A DNA stretch of 64,000 bases from Pseudomonas sp. stari2 (GCF_040760005.1 NZ_CP099760.1:4211501-4275500); one strand, 5' to 3'; shown: positions 30,552 through 40,320, numbered from the stretch's first letter. The notes: a model not told the origin generated them from the letters alone. Made by a program: numbers and translations.

Positions 30552-31023
30552 TGTGTTCACCTAACCGCTGGATGGTGATCGGGTCACCAGCCGCCAGCAA
30601 AATTTTCTTGAGGATGTATTCCAGGGTTTTCAACTCATCCGGAGTAATCGCGCCGGCCAGCTCATTCATGGCGTCGGCACCGATGTGCGGCAGACGATCG
30701 GCCAGCGCCTGACCTTGCCCGGTGAGCTTCAACTGCACCTGACGACGATCGCCTTCGCTGCGCTGGCGGATCAGGAAATCTTTCTGCTCCAGACGGTCGA
30801 GCATGCGGGTCATCGAACCGCTGTCCAGCGACAGGTGCCGACACAGCTCGGCCGGGGTGTCGACGCCGTACTGGGCCATGATGATCAACACCTTGAACTG
30901 CGCGGCAGTGATGCCGTGGGGTTCCATGTGGGTGTCGATGATCCTGTCCTTGAGCAAGGCTGCACGGCCGAGCAACAGGCCGAGGTGACAATGCTTGAAT
31001 TCATCCGGGGTGAAATGCTTCAT
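30541..31023 (-). CDS. MarR-family repressor of the efflux operon
   Basis: A 160-residue winged-helix repressor. DNA-recognition region: TPAELCRHLSLDSGSMTRMLDRLEQKDFLIRQRSEGDRR, with the wing arginines of the DRR motif. It is the first gene of marR-OMF-emrA-emrB, and two near-identical palindromes lie directly upstream, so it likely autorepresses the whole operon until a phenolic or drug ligand releases it. Confidence 0.92.
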   Translation of the reverse strand: MKHFTPDEFKHCHLGLLLGRAALLKDRIIDTHMEPHGITAAQFKVLIIMAQYGVDTPAELCRHLSLDSGSMTRMLDRLEQKDFLIRQRSEGDRRQVQLKLTGQGQALADRLPHIGADAMNELAGAITPDELKTLEYILKKILLAAGDPITIQRLGEHNER

Positions 31024-31037
31024 GTACGCACCTAATA

Positions 31038-31090
31038 ACTGCCTAGGCAGTGAATGTATGTCGAGATGTTACTGCCTAGGCAGCGAATGT
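31038..31090. promoter_or_regulatory. Two MarR operator palindromes
   Basis: ACTGCCTAGGCAGTGAATGT (31038-31057) and ACTGCCTAGGCAGCGAATGT (31071-31090) are direct repeats whose 12-14 bp cores (ACTGCCTAGGCAGT) are perfect or near-perfect palindromes; the centres are 33 bp apart (about three turns). The first ends 14 nt before the marR ATG. Confidence 0.85.
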
Positions 31091-31295
31091 CAACGCAATA
31101 GTTAGGCTGCTTTGTAATTAGTTGCCCAGCGGACTGGTTTTTTCGGGCAGGATGTCCTCACAAGCAAATTCCTCGGGACATGCGCCAGCCCAAAACATGG
31201 CCACGGCACCGGGATCGGACGTGCTCGCATAGAAGTAAGACAGCGTGGGCGCCAGCGCGCGGCTGAACGTTTTGAGCAAAGAGGGCAAGTCAGCT

Positions 31296-31313
31296 TTCTA
31301 GGAATCGCCTGAT
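31296..31313 (+). promoter_or_regulatory. RcsB-like box upstream of the adhesin gene
   Basis: TTCTAGGAATCGCCTGAT, identical at 17 of 18 positions to 40350-40367 before the pilin gene. The 14-bp core TAGGAATCGCCTGA keeps the outer T/A, G and C positions of the enterobacterial RcsB box. It lies 63 bp before the adhesin start. Confidence 0.6.
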
Positions 31314-31376
31314 GTCCATCGGCAGGCACCGCGCTTAAGTTACGGCGCTCTTTGGCCGACACGCAAAGCCCTCTTC

Positions 31377-32354
31377 ATGAAGCATTTAAAACTTCAGAGC
31401 TTCCTGTTCCCCCTGGTCTCAACAATGATGCTGGCATGCGCCTCGCAAGCCATGGCCGGCAGCTGCACAGTCGTCGATTCGACCACCGAAACCCTTAACT
31501 TCGGCGCCAGCCTGGTCAACACCAGTCTGACGATTCCTGCTGACACGCCTAATGGAACGGTGGTCTATCAAGACACCCTGCAAGGGTCCGCCCACATCTG
31601 GGAGTGCGCGCAGGCATCGCAATATGGCGTACTGCTGGATTCCAGACTGGGCAACGTCTCCGGCAAAGTAACGACGTTCCCCTTAGGCAAATCCGGACTG
31701 TCGTACCGCATCTGGATAGGGGCATTGGATCGATACGAGTCGTCGTTGAGCACCATCAATGCGACCCCCGCTGGTGCGAATTATGGCTTCAACGCCGGCA
31801 GTATCCGCCTGGAGATCGTCAAGAGCGGCGAGCTGGCTTCGCAGGTCAAGGTCGATGCAGGCGCCCTGGGCGCCCTGCAAGACGATGATCTTGTCCTGAT
31901 AAGATTCAATCTGAGCAACCCCATCGTACTGAATGCCGCCTCGTGCCAGACCCCGTCCGTACCGGTGGCCATGGGTGATGACTATCAACTCCATGAGTTT
32001 CGCGAGGCTGGCGCCACCCCTCGCAAGGTGCGGTTCAACATTGGCTTGAATCAGTGCCGGACCGGCATCAAGAAAGTCACTTACTCGCTCAAGGCCAACA
32101 CCCCGGTCATCGACGCCACAAAAGGCATCATCACGCTCAACGACAGCTCCACCGCGAAAGGCATCGGTCTGCAGTTGCTCAATGATGCCGGGCAACCGAT
32201 CGCACTGGACACGACTTACCCGTTCGATGCATTCACGGCCACTGGCACCGACTTCAAGATTCCCTTGTCGGCATCGTATTACCGTCTGACGACAGAGGAA
32301 CTCAAGGCCGGCAGCGCCAACACCGAAGTCACCTTCATCGTGAACTACCTGTAA
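31377..32354 (+). CDS. Two-domain fimbrial tip adhesin
   Basis: A 325-residue exported protein: signal peptide ending ...ACASQAMA, a lectin-like N-terminal domain (about 25-185) with a disulfide candidate (C30 and the Cys of WECAQ), then a pilin domain (about 195-325) with a second Cys pair (ASCQTP, NQCRTG) and the C-terminal strand EVTFIVNYL with the penultimate Tyr that chaperones recognise. This is FimH-like architecture. It is unusual that the adhesin is separated from pilin, chaperone and usher by four regulatory genes, but a shared upstream box links them. The SD is weak. The 286 bp before it hold no other credible gene. Confidence 0.82.
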   Translation: MKHLKLQSFLFPLVSTMMLACASQAMAGSCTVVDSTTETLNFGASLVNTSLTIPADTPNGTVVYQDTLQGSAHIWECAQASQYGVLLDSRLGNVSGKVTTFPLGKSGLSYRIWIGALDRYESSLSTINATPAGANYGFNAGSIRLEIVKSGELASQVKVDAGALGALQDDDLVLIRFNLSNPIVLNAASCQTPSVPVAMGDDYQLHEFREAGATPRKVRFNIGLNQCRTGIKKVTYSLKANTPVIDATKGIITLNDSSTAKGIGLQLLNDAGQPIALDTTYPFDAFTATGTDFKIPLSASYYRLTTEELKAGSANTEVTFIVNYL

Positions 32355-32360
32355 CCAATA

Positions 32361-32374
32361 TAAGGATCGTCTGA
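32361..32374 (+). promoter_or_regulatory. RcsB-like box upstream of the first hybrid kinase
   Basis: TAAGGATCGTCTGA, differing at 2 of 14 positions from the pilin-gene box, 36 bp before the kinase start. It suggests feedback of the regulator on its own signalling operon. Confidence 0.45.
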
Positions 32375-32409
32375 TTTTCCCGGTATCCGACCGTCCCTAC
32401 AGTGCCGGG

Positions 32410-35223
32410 ATGAGATTAAAGAACTACCTCCATCAGATCAGCCCCGTCCTGTCCACGCCCCATGCCGCGCGCCGCCTGCTGCGCATTTTTGCCTTCGTAC
32501 TGCTGGTGGGCATACTCGGCGGCGCATACAGCTTCCTGCTGTTTACCTTCAACAATGAAATCTCCCAGCGGCGCAGCTACATGAGCAGCGCCATCGCCGA
32601 GGCGCACACTTTTTTCACCACTCGCGAAGCACTGCTCAGAAGCCTGAGCCTGTCGGCGACGCGCAAAGTCGAAATAGAGGCTCCGGTCTCCGATGAAGAA
32701 ATACGCCTGCTGCTGGGGCAAGCACCGGGCCCGCAATGGAGTATCTGGCTGACCCGGCGCATGCGCGATTACCTCACGGCCCGACAATTGAACCTGATCT
32801 ACGTCAGCAGCGATTCCCGGGCCCAAGTGTTACGCCTGCACAATGCAACGCCGATGGTCGGTGATGTTTCTCAGGCCATGCTGGATCAACTGCAAGCCCT
32901 CAAATATCAAAACACCGGTGCCCTGCAAGAACTCTGGCTGACCCATGCCGTTGACGGGCATTCGCAGTTGTACATTTTCATTCGGCTGGACGAACGCGAC
33001 ATCGACTCCGGCTGGCTCGGCCTGGAAATGGACGACCGCGAAGTCTCCAGTGCCTTGAGTGACCACAGTGCAGGCGAGTTCACTATGTTCAATGCCCAGG
33101 GCATGCCACTCTTCAGCAATAGCCTGAAACCGCCGCCCGGACAGGATCTGCCGCTTCTGCGGCAGCAGGACTTTTTCGGTTTTGTCGGAAACGGCTGGTG
33201 GCCCGAGCAACTGGTGCTGCGCAAGCAACTGAAGTCATCGGACTGGCAGCTCACCTACTCCATCGATTTGCTGGCGGTGCTGTCGGCATTGTGGCCACAA
33301 ATGCTGGGGGCGCTGCTGTTCTGCCTGCTGAGTAGCGGCCTGGTGTGCGGGTTGACCCGACGTCTGGAATACCGCTTCATCAACCCGGCGATTCATCGGA
33401 TCCAGGCACTGGTGGAGAGCGAGTTGTTCAGTCGCGACGTGATCCAGACCGCCCCGGTGGCGCTCTGCGTACTGCGACGCACCGATGGCCAGGTGGTGCT
33501 GGAAAACACTCTCGCCCGCCAATGGCTGGGCGAGTGCCGCGCGCAACTGGGCGCCGGCTGGATCCGCGAGGCTTTCGATGCTACCGAGCCGCTCCTGACG
33601 GATGACTTCGAGACCACAGACGGCCGCCACCTTTACCTGAGTTGTGCGCCCACCCGCTACAAAGGCGAGGACGTGTTGCTGTGTGCGTTCAGCGACATCA
33701 GTGCGCGACGACAAATCGAAGCGGCACTGGAGCAAGCCCGCCAATCGGCAGACGCCGCCAATGAAGCCAAGACCTTGTTCCTAGCGACCATGAGCCACGA
33801 AATCCGCACACCGCTTTACGGCGTGCTCGGCACGCTGGAATTGCTTGCCCGAACGCAACTGGATAGCCGACAGAAAAGTTACCTGCAAGCCATCGAGGGC
33901 TCGTCCGCCACGCTGCTGCAACTGATCTGCGACGTGCTGGATGTGTCGAAGATCGAGGCCGGACAATTGGCCCTGGAGTTGAGCGAGTTCTGCCCCACGA
34001 CACTGGCGCAAGAGGTCGTGCAAGGTTACGCGGCAGCGGCGCAGAGCAAAGGCTTGCAACTGTATGCCTGCCTCGACCCGCAACTGCCGGATTGTTTGAG
34101 GGGGGATGCCAGCCGCGTGCGCCAGATCCTCAACAATCTGCTGAACAACGCGGTCAAGTTCACCGACTCCGGCCGTGTGGTGCTAAGGGTCAAACTGCTT
34201 CGTCGCGAAGGCGAGCGCGTGTGCCTGCAATGGCAAGTCTCGGACACCGGAAAAGGCATCGCTCATGACGATCAGGCCTTCATTTTCGAACCGTTTTACC
34301 AGACCGAGGGCAACACCAACGTGGTGGCCGGCACCGGCCTGGGCCTGCCCATTTGCCAACGGTTGACGCACTTGATGAATGGCACCCTGCGCATGGTCAG
34401 CGAGCCTGGACTGGGCAGCAGTTTTTCCCTGAGCGTGCCGCTGGAGCAGCGACCCTGCAATGCACCACCTGCAGCCTTGCCGGCCTTGGCGCCGGATACC
34501 GTTTATGTGGTCTCGCCCATCCGCGAACTGGCCGATAGCATCAGCGGCTGGCTGCGCCGCTGGGGTGCCCGACCGCAGATCGGCGCACCTGACGCCCTGG
34601 AACCTGACACGACGGCTGTGTTGCTGGAACTCTATCCCACGCCCTGCGAACAACGTTCCAGACCGGCATGGCAAGGGCCGCGAGTACTGGCCAGCGGCGA
34701 CGCTGCCCACGAGCCTCCGTTCAACGGTGATGGCTGGAAGGTCAACCTGAACGATCTGGCCGCGATCCAGCGCGCGGTTCGCCTGGCCCAGGGCGGCCCG
34801 GTTGCGCAGCGCACGGAACCACGCGAACCCTACGCTGTGCGGCCATTGCGCCTGCATATTCTGGTGGCAGAAGACAACGTCATCAACCAGCTGATCCTGC
34901 GCGATCAGCTAGAGGAACTGGGCTGCACAGTGACGTTATCCGGCGATGGCGAGGAAGCGTTGTCGCTCTGGCGCGAGCGCGCGTTCGACATCGTTCTGAC
35001 CGACGTCAACATGCCCCGACTCAATGGCTACGAGCTGGCCAAGACCCTGCGACGTCAGGACTGCACCCTCCCGATCATCGGCGCCACCGCCAACGCAATG
35101 CGTGGTGAAGACGCCCTGTGCCTGGCCGCCGGCATGAATCACTGCCTGGTCAAACCATTTACGCTACGAGCCTTGTTCACTGTCCTGGCTCCCTACGCAC
35201 GAGTTGCTCATGAAGCCCTGTAG
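32410..35223 (+). CDS. Hybrid sensor histidine kinase (PvrS/RocS-like)
   Basis: A 937-residue membrane kinase. TM1 lies at about residues 26-46 and TM2 at 290-312, flanking a periplasmic domain of about 240 residues; then a PAS-like segment (345-435), HisKA with H463 (ATMSHEIRTPLYGVLG), HATPase (TGLGLPICQRL), a degenerate linker receiver (about 690-800), and a receiver with D865 (LTDVNMPRLNGYEL). It has no Hpt domain, in contrast to the second kinase at 36484. It should feed phosphate to the shared RcsB-like or PvrR-like regulators. The layout matches pvrS of the P. aeruginosa PA14 cupD region. Confidence 0.88.
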   Translation: MRLKNYLHQISPVLSTPHAARRLLRIFAFVLLVGILGGAYSFLLFTFNNEISQRRSYMSSAIAEAHTFFTTREALLRSLSLSATRKVEIEAPVSDEEIRLLLGQAPGPQWSIWLTRRMRDYLTARQLNLIYVSSDSRAQVLRLHNATPMVGDVSQAMLDQLQALKYQNTGALQELWLTHAVDGHSQLYIFIRLDERDIDSGWLGLEMDDREVSSALSDHSAGEFTMFNAQGMPLFSNSLKPPPGQDLPLLRQQDFFGFVGNGWWPEQLVLRKQLKSSDWQLTYSIDLLAVLSALWPQMLGALLFCLLSSGLVCGLTRRLEYRFINPAIHRIQALVESELFSRDVIQTAPVALCVLRRTDGQVVLENTLARQWLGECRAQLGAGWIREAFDATEPLLTDDFETTDGRHLYLSCAPTRYKGEDVLLCAFSDISARRQIEAALEQARQSADAANEAKTLFLATMSHEIRTPLYGVLGTLELLARTQLDSRQKSYLQAIEGSSATLLQLICDVLDVSKIEAGQLALELSEFCPTTLAQEVVQGYAAAAQSKGLQLYACLDPQLPDCLRGDASRVRQILNNLLNNAVKFTDSGRVVLRVKLLRREGERVCLQWQVSDTGKGIAHDDQAFIFEPFYQTEGNTNVVAGTGLGLPICQRLTHLMNGTLRMVSEPGLGSSFSLSVPLEQRPCNAPPAALPALAPDTVYVVSPIRELADSISGWLRRWGARPQIGAPDALEPDTTAVLLELYPTPCEQRSRPAWQGPRVLASGDAAHEPPFNGDGWKVNLNDLAAIQRAVRLAQGGPVAQRTEPREPYAVRPLRLHILVAEDNVINQLILRDQLEELGCTVTLSGDGEEALSLWRERAFDIVLTDVNMPRLNGYELAKTLRRQDCTLPIIGATANAMRGEDALCLAAGMNHCLVKPFTLRALFTVLAPYARVAHEAL

Positions 35224-36397
35224 CATTTTGATTGTCGAAGACCACCCCTTCCAGCACTTGTACCTGCAGAATCTGTTCAACGAACTGGGCGAGTTCGATG
35301 TCGTGTGCGCCAGGGACGGCGAAGCCGCGCTGGCCTGCCTGAAAAAACGCGACTTCGACCTGGTACTCACCGACCTGCTGATGCCAGGTATGGACGGCGT
35401 GCAGTTCATTCAGGGACTCGCTGCACAACGTTCGCGTCCCGCGCTGGCCATCATGAGTGCGGCCTCACGCCGTATGTTGATGGGTGCCAGCCTGGTGGCG
35501 AGCAACCTGCAAGTGAAGGTGATCGGGCTGATTTCCAAGCCGGTGAGCACGGCCGCACTGCGCTGTCTGATCGATCAATTGCAGGCACTGCGCCAGACGG
35601 CGCCGACCGAGAATCGCGAAGGCATCGACCGTCAGAGTATTCTGCAGGCGCTGGACAACGGCGAACTGCAAGCCTGGTTCCAGCCCAAGAAAGCCCTGAA
35701 CAATGGCCGGATCGTGGCCGCCGAAGCGCTGGTGCGCTGGATTCATCCCGAGCACGGCACATTGCTGCCCGGCGCATTTCTGCCGACGCTGATCGCCTGC
35801 GACCTCGAAGAACAGTTGCTGTGGCGGGTGCTGCAACAAGCGATTGCCGCCCAAATCGTCTGGCGCCAGCAGGGCTATGACATACCGGTTTCGATCAACC
35901 TGCCCACGCACTTGCTCAACAGCCACGACCTCCCCGACCGCATCCTTGCGTTCGTGCTGGCCCATCAAGGATTACCGGCACGTATCTGCTTCGAGTTGAT
36001 GGAATGCTCGGTGCCCGATGACATCAGCAACTTCTACGCCGGTGCCTGCCGTTTGCGGATCAAAGGGTTCGAGCTGTCCCAGGACGATTTCGGCAAGGGC
36101 TACAGCTCCTACATGAACCTGGTGTCGGCCCCCTTCACCGAATTGAAGATCGACCGCGCGCTGGTGCAAGGCTGCAATGCCAACGAGGAACTGGCCCAGG
36201 CCCTGACCAGCATTGTCAGCCTGGGGAGGCAGTTGGGACTGACCGTGGTGGCGGAAGGTGTGGAAACCGCGCAAGAGCTTGCTCTGTTGCGTAAAATCGA
36301 CTGCACTCAGGTTCAGGGTTTCCTGATCTCTCACGCCGTGTCTTCGGATCAGTTCCAGCAATTGCTGACCCATGACGGGCCGGCAAACGTTTATTGA
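35210..36397 (+). CDS. CheY-EAL response regulator, c-di-GMP phosphodiesterase (PvrR/RocR-like)
   Basis: A 395-residue regulator. The receiver (1-125) has D55 (LVLTDLLMPGMDG). The EAL domain (about 145-390) keeps catalytic elements: EALVRW, INLP, FELME, DDFGKGYSS, LKIDRALV and VVAEGVET, so it is expected to be an active phosphodiesterase lowering c-di-GMP. PvrR and RocR have this architecture; RocR also competes for phosphate with the transcriptional regulator. ATG 35210 overlaps the kinase gene by 14 nt, giving translational coupling; a TTG two codons upstream is less likely. Confidence 0.9.
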   Translation: MKPCSILIVEDHPFQHLYLQNLFNELGEFDVVCARDGEAALACLKKRDFDLVLTDLLMPGMDGVQFIQGLAAQRSRPALAIMSAASRRMLMGASLVASNLQVKVIGLISKPVSTAALRCLIDQLQALRQTAPTENREGIDRQSILQALDNGELQAWFQPKKALNNGRIVAAEALVRWIHPEHGTLLPGAFLPTLIACDLEEQLLWRVLQQAIAAQIVWRQQGYDIPVSINLPTHLLNSHDLPDRILAFVLAHQGLPARICFELMECSVPDDISNFYAGACRLRIKGFELSQDDFGKGYSSYMNLVSAPFTELKIDRALVQGCNANEELAQALTSIVSLGRQLGLTVVAEGVETAQELALLRKIDCTQVQGFLISHAVSSDQFQQLLTHDGPANVY

Positions 36398-36483
36398 CCC
36401 GCAGGCCGGTGTTGACGAACGTCACTTGCTATCGAGGTCACCGTGTCCAAAGACTTTCCCATCACTGCAATCCAGGCACGCTG

Positions 36484-39400
36484 ATGCCGCATCCCGACGC
36501 CGTCCTGGAAAAACTCGCCAGCAGTTCATCGCGCCTGAACAAGGGCCTGCTGGTGCTGACCGCCCTCGTATTGCTGTTGCTCGGCATCAGCTACGTGGGG
36601 GTCATGCGCATGATCGAAGAGCGGCGCGATACCTTGCAGTTTCATTTTGCCGCGCTGATGGAGAATGTCCGCGAACAGGAAGTGTTCCTGCGCGATATCG
36701 TCCGTGAAAGCACCAAGGGCGAGCGGCTGCCCACAAGCACGCTGCCGCCTCCCGTACAAAAGGCCATGCCCGAAGAAGGGCCGAACACTTATGAAGGCCG
36801 CGGCCTGCCGTTTTCGCTCCCCTACAGCCTGAAGATCAATCCGGACAAAATCGCCCCCGATCAATACCCCGCAATCTTCGCGCTCGGCACCCACCTGGCC
36901 GCTTACTACAGCGCGTTCTGGTCGGCGTCACACTATCAATCGCCCCAGATCGTCCTGGTCAATGGTCCCGACAACTTTGATGTGGTCGTGCCCGCCGCCG
37001 GACGTCTGCGCGGGGCGAGCCCGATGCAGATCGATGAATTGGTTCGGGCGACGACTCAGGTGAACAAACGCATGCGCGCGCACAACTCGCCGCCACGCGA
37101 CCTTCAGGTGCATTGGGAACCCTATTCATCCGCCCGCGACAACAAGACCGCCCCCACCCTGATGGCCTACGTGAGCATCAACCTGGCGGGGAACACGCGG
37201 ACTATCGAGGGCGCCGATACCTGGGTGATAGTGGCCTCGCTGCTAAACCTGTCTCAGGTCAATAACATCGAACGGCTGATGAAGTGGGCAATCTACGACA
37301 ACTTCACCTTGATCACGCCCGGCGGTGTAATCCTGACGGGCGCCCTGAAACCCGGCCAGACGCTGCATGAGGGGGTGAACTTCAATCGCGACGGTCTGGT
37401 GTTCAAACTGACCAGCCCCGGAGAGGCGCACTGGACGGCGATCTACGTCATCAGTGTGCAGAGTTTTCTTGATTACGCACTCTGGCCATTGCTGTGCCTG
37501 ATCGCAATGGTCCTGGCGATCCTCGGCTGCAGTCGTGCCATCAATCGCTGGTACCGGACCCGAGTCATCCTGCCTGCACAGCTTGCACACGCCAGCATCG
37601 CCGAAAGCGAGGCGTTCAGCCGCACGGTGATCGATACGGCGCCGACCGGCCTGTGCGTGATCCGGCGTAGCGACCACCACGTGCTGCTGGAAAACCAGCG
37701 CGCCCAGCAATGGCACGACAACAGCCAGTTGATGAGTTTGCTCACATCGTGCAACGAGTCCGGCCACGCCGACATCGAAATCGACGGGCGCCATCTGCAT
37801 GTTGCCTTCGTGCCCACCCGCTACCAGGGTCAGGACGCCTGGCTGTGTGCCTTGCATGACGTGACCCGGCATGTCGAGGACGCGCTGGCACTGGAAGAGG
37901 CGCGCCAGGCCGCCGACTCGGCGAATCAGGCCAAGAGCCGGTTCCTCGCCACCATGAGTCATGAGATCCGTACCCCCCTGTACGGCGTGCTGGGCACTCT
38001 GGAATTGCTTGACCTGACACCGCTCACCCCGCGCCAGCAGGATTACTTGCACACCATCCAGCGCTCCTCCGCCACATTGTTCCAGCTGATCAGCGATGTA
38101 CTGGATGTATCGAAAATCGAAGCCGGGCAGATGACCCTGGAGCTTCAGGATTTCTGTCCCCTGGAACTGACCGAAGACACCGTGCGCGCCTACAGCGCCT
38201 TCGCCCGGTCCAAGGGTCTGCAACTCTATGCCTGCATCGACGCGACGTTGCCGGACCGGGTGCGCGGTGACCCGCTGCGGATTCGCCAGATTCTCAACAA
38301 CCTGCTGAGCAACGCGATCAAGTTCACCGACAACGGCCGCGTTGTACTCAGGGCACGGGTGCTGGACAGCCCCGACGGTCGCGTCAACGTGCAGTGGCAG
38401 GTCAGCGATTCGGGGATGGGGATTTCCCAGGCGCAGCAACAGCAGTTGTTCGCCCCTTTCTATCAGGTCAACAACGCTACCGAACAGGCCGGTGCGGGTC
38501 TCGGTCTGGCGATTTGCAAATGGCTGTGCGAATTGATGGAGGGGCAGTTGAACGTGGTCAGCGAACCCGGACTGGGCAGCAGCTTCACCCTGCAGCTCGG
38601 ACTGGAACGCGTACCCGGCGAGTTGCCCGACTGCCCCGTCTTCAGCCCTGGTACTCCCGCCGTTTATGTGCGCGCGCAAGTCACCGAGCTGGCACAACAT
38701 CTGATTGGCTGGCTCAGCCGGTTTGGCCTCGAGTGCCGCCTGGTAACGGACGAAACGTCAGCGCCATCGGCGCTGTTGGTGGAGTTTTCCTCCCTCCCCC
38801 ACACCCCGCCCTGGCCCGGTCCCAGAATCATTGCCACACCGGACGGGCCCAACCCCTCGCAGCGACGCGGTACCGACCGAGAGGTCAACGCCGACGATGT
38901 CCGTGCGATCGCCTGGGCCATCTACATGGCCCGACACGGCGCCAGTACCGACAATCATCCCGTGCCGTCGCAAATGACCCGGCGCTTGAACCTGCAGGTG
39001 CTGGTGGCGGAAGACAACGTGATCAACTCGGCCATCATCAAGGAGCAACTGGAGGTGCTGGGCTGCACGGTGACTGTCGCGGCCAATGGCGAACAGGCCC
39101 TGGCACAGTGGTCTCCCGGACGCTTCGACCTGGTGCTGACCGACGTCAACATGCCAATCATGAACGGTTACCAACTGGCGGCCGCGTTGCGCCAGCAGGA
39201 CCCGGCATTGCCGATCATCGGTGTCACCGCCAACGCCCTGCGCGAAGAAGGCGAACGCTGCGCCGCCGTCGGCATGAATGCCTGGATGGTCAAGCCGCTC
39301 AACCTCGCGACCCTGCGCGAGCACCTTGGAAAACACTGCAAAATCGACCTGCCCGCGGCCATCGTCGCGCCGATACAGCTTTCACCGAAAATGCGCGAAC

Positions 39401-39651
39401 TGTTTGTCACGACCCTGCGCCAGGACGTATCCGCCACGCTGGCGGCACTGGATAACGCCGACGCCACGCGTGTAGCCCAGCAACTGCACAGTATGGCGGG
39501 CGCCCTGGGTGCGGCGCAGGTCGAAGCCATGGCCACGACATTTGTCGATCTGGAATGCCGTTTGAACGGCATGGACGTGACCACCGCCCTGGACCTGGAA
39601 GTCCGCCAGAATCTGGCTCGACTGAAAGACTTACTGGATACCCTTGAATAA
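36484..39651 (+). CDS. Hybrid sensor histidine kinase with receiver and Hpt domains (RcsC-like)
   Basis: A 1055-residue membrane kinase. TM1 is at about 19-39 and TM2 at 325-345, with a periplasmic domain of about 280 residues carrying an Arg/Lys-rich surface. A PAS-like segment is followed by HisKA with H493 (ATMSHEIRTPLYGVLG), HATPase, a degenerate receiver-like linker, a receiver with D887 and a C-terminal Hpt domain with H1002 (LHSMAGALGA). It is thus a complete His-Asp-His phosphorelay. Its kinase core is closely similar to that of the first kinase, suggesting duplication. The frame is open to TTG 36394, overlapping the EAL gene, but ATG 36484 opens the usual cytoplasmic lead. Confidence 0.88.
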   Translation: MPHPDAVLEKLASSSSRLNKGLLVLTALVLLLLGISYVGVMRMIEERRDTLQFHFAALMENVREQEVFLRDIVRESTKGERLPTSTLPPPVQKAMPEEGPNTYEGRGLPFSLPYSLKINPDKIAPDQYPAIFALGTHLAAYYSAFWSASHYQSPQIVLVNGPDNFDVVVPAAGRLRGASPMQIDELVRATTQVNKRMRAHNSPPRDLQVHWEPYSSARDNKTAPTLMAYVSINLAGNTRTIEGADTWVIVASLLNLSQVNNIERLMKWAIYDNFTLITPGGVILTGALKPGQTLHEGVNFNRDGLVFKLTSPGEAHWTAIYVISVQSFLDYALWPLLCLIAMVLAILGCSRAINRWYRTRVILPAQLAHASIAESEAFSRTVIDTAPTGLCVIRRSDHHVLLENQRAQQWHDNSQLMSLLTSCNESGHADIEIDGRHLHVAFVPTRYQGQDAWLCALHDVTRHVEDALALEEARQAADSANQAKSRFLATMSHEIRTPLYGVLGTLELLDLTPLTPRQQDYLHTIQRSSATLFQLISDVLDVSKIEAGQMTLELQDFCPLELTEDTVRAYSAFARSKGLQLYACIDATLPDRVRGDPLRIRQILNNLLSNAIKFTDNGRVVLRARVLDSPDGRVNVQWQVSDSGMGISQAQQQQLFAPFYQVNNATEQAGAGLGLAICKWLCELMEGQLNVVSEPGLGSSFTLQLGLERVPGELPDCPVFSPGTPAVYVRAQVTELAQHLIGWLSRFGLECRLVTDETSAPSALLVEFSSLPHTPPWPGPRIIATPDGPNPSQRRGTDREVNADDVRAIAWAIYMARHGASTDNHPVPSQMTRRLNLQVLVAEDNVINSAIIKEQLEVLGCTVTVAANGEQALAQWSPGRFDLVLTDVNMPIMNGYQLAAALRQQDPALPIIGVTANALREEGERCAAVGMNAWMVKPLNLATLREHLGKHCKIDLPAAIVAPIQLSPKMRELFVTTLRQDVSATLAALDNADATRVAQQLHSMAGALGAAQVEAMATTFVDLECRLNGMDVTTALDLEVRQNLARLKDLLDTLE

Positions 39652-39672
39652 TTTCACTCTGGAAAATCACCC

Positions 39673-40320
39673 ATGGAAACCTTCAACGTTGTGATTGCCG
39701 ATGACCATCCCATCGTACTGGTGGGGGTACGTGAGCTGGTGGAGCGTGACAGACGCTTTCGCGTGGTGGGCGAAGCCGTTTGCTCCAGCGAGCTGATCCA
39801 TCTGCTCGACACCCGGCAGGTGGATCTGGTCATCACCGACTTCAACATGCCCGGCGACTCAACCTATGGGGATGGTCTGAAACTGGTGGAATACCTGACG
39901 CGCCACCACCCTACCGTCCGGGTACTGGTGCTGACCATGATTTCCAACCGCCTGATCCTGACGCGCCTGCACGAACTCGGGGTGCTGGGCATCATCCAGA
40001 AAAACCAGCTGCATAACGAAATCGAAACGGCGCTCAAGGCCATTGCGCGGGGCAACCCGGTGCGTGGCTATGAACCTGCGCCAACCTCAGTGGTGGTCGA
40101 CGGCGCAGACCTGGACGAACGTTTTACCCGGCTGTCGCCCAAAGAGCACGAAATACTGCGCCTGTTTGTTTCGGGACTGGGCGTCAGTGATATAGCACGA
40201 GGATTGAACAGAAGTGCGAAAACCATCAGCACTCAGAAGATATCGGCCATGCGCAAACTTGAGGTCAACAGCGATCAGGACTTGCTGGCTTATTGCATAG
40301 AACGCAATCTGTTCAACTAA
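39673..40320 (+). CDS. RcsB/RocA-like response regulator (NarL/LuxR helix-turn-helix)
   Basis: A 215-residue regulator strikingly like enterobacterial RcsB. The receiver keeps VIADDHPIVLVGVRE, phospho-acceptor D56 (the same number as RcsB D56) in VITDFNMPGD, YGDGLKLVEYLTRHHP and VLVLTM. The output domain has RLSPKEHEILRLFVSG and IARGLNRSAKTISTQKISAM. It starts 21 nt after the Hpt kinase gene, so they form one operon. It is the likely activator of the pilin and adhesin promoters through the repeated 14-bp box. Confidence 0.92.
   Translation: METFNVVIADDHPIVLVGVRELVERDRRFRVVGEAVCSSELIHLLDTRQVDLVITDFNMPGDSTYGDGLKLVEYLTRHHPTVRVLVLTMISNRLILTRLHELGVLGIIQKNQLHNEIETALKAIARGNPVRGYEPAPTSVVVDGADLDERFTRLSPKEHEILRLFVSGLGVSDIARGLNRSAKTISTQKISAMRKLEVNSDQDLLAYCIERNLFN

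Noticed and set aside
31102..31362. 86-codon minus-strand frame between marR and the adhesin
   Set aside because: It covers the RcsB-like box and the adhesin promoter; composition (Arg/Pro-rich) is that of a chance frame.
37243..38700. 485-codon minus-strand open frame inside the second hybrid kinase
   Set aside because: Antisense shadow; the plus strand encodes conserved HisKA, HATPase and receiver domains over the same bases.
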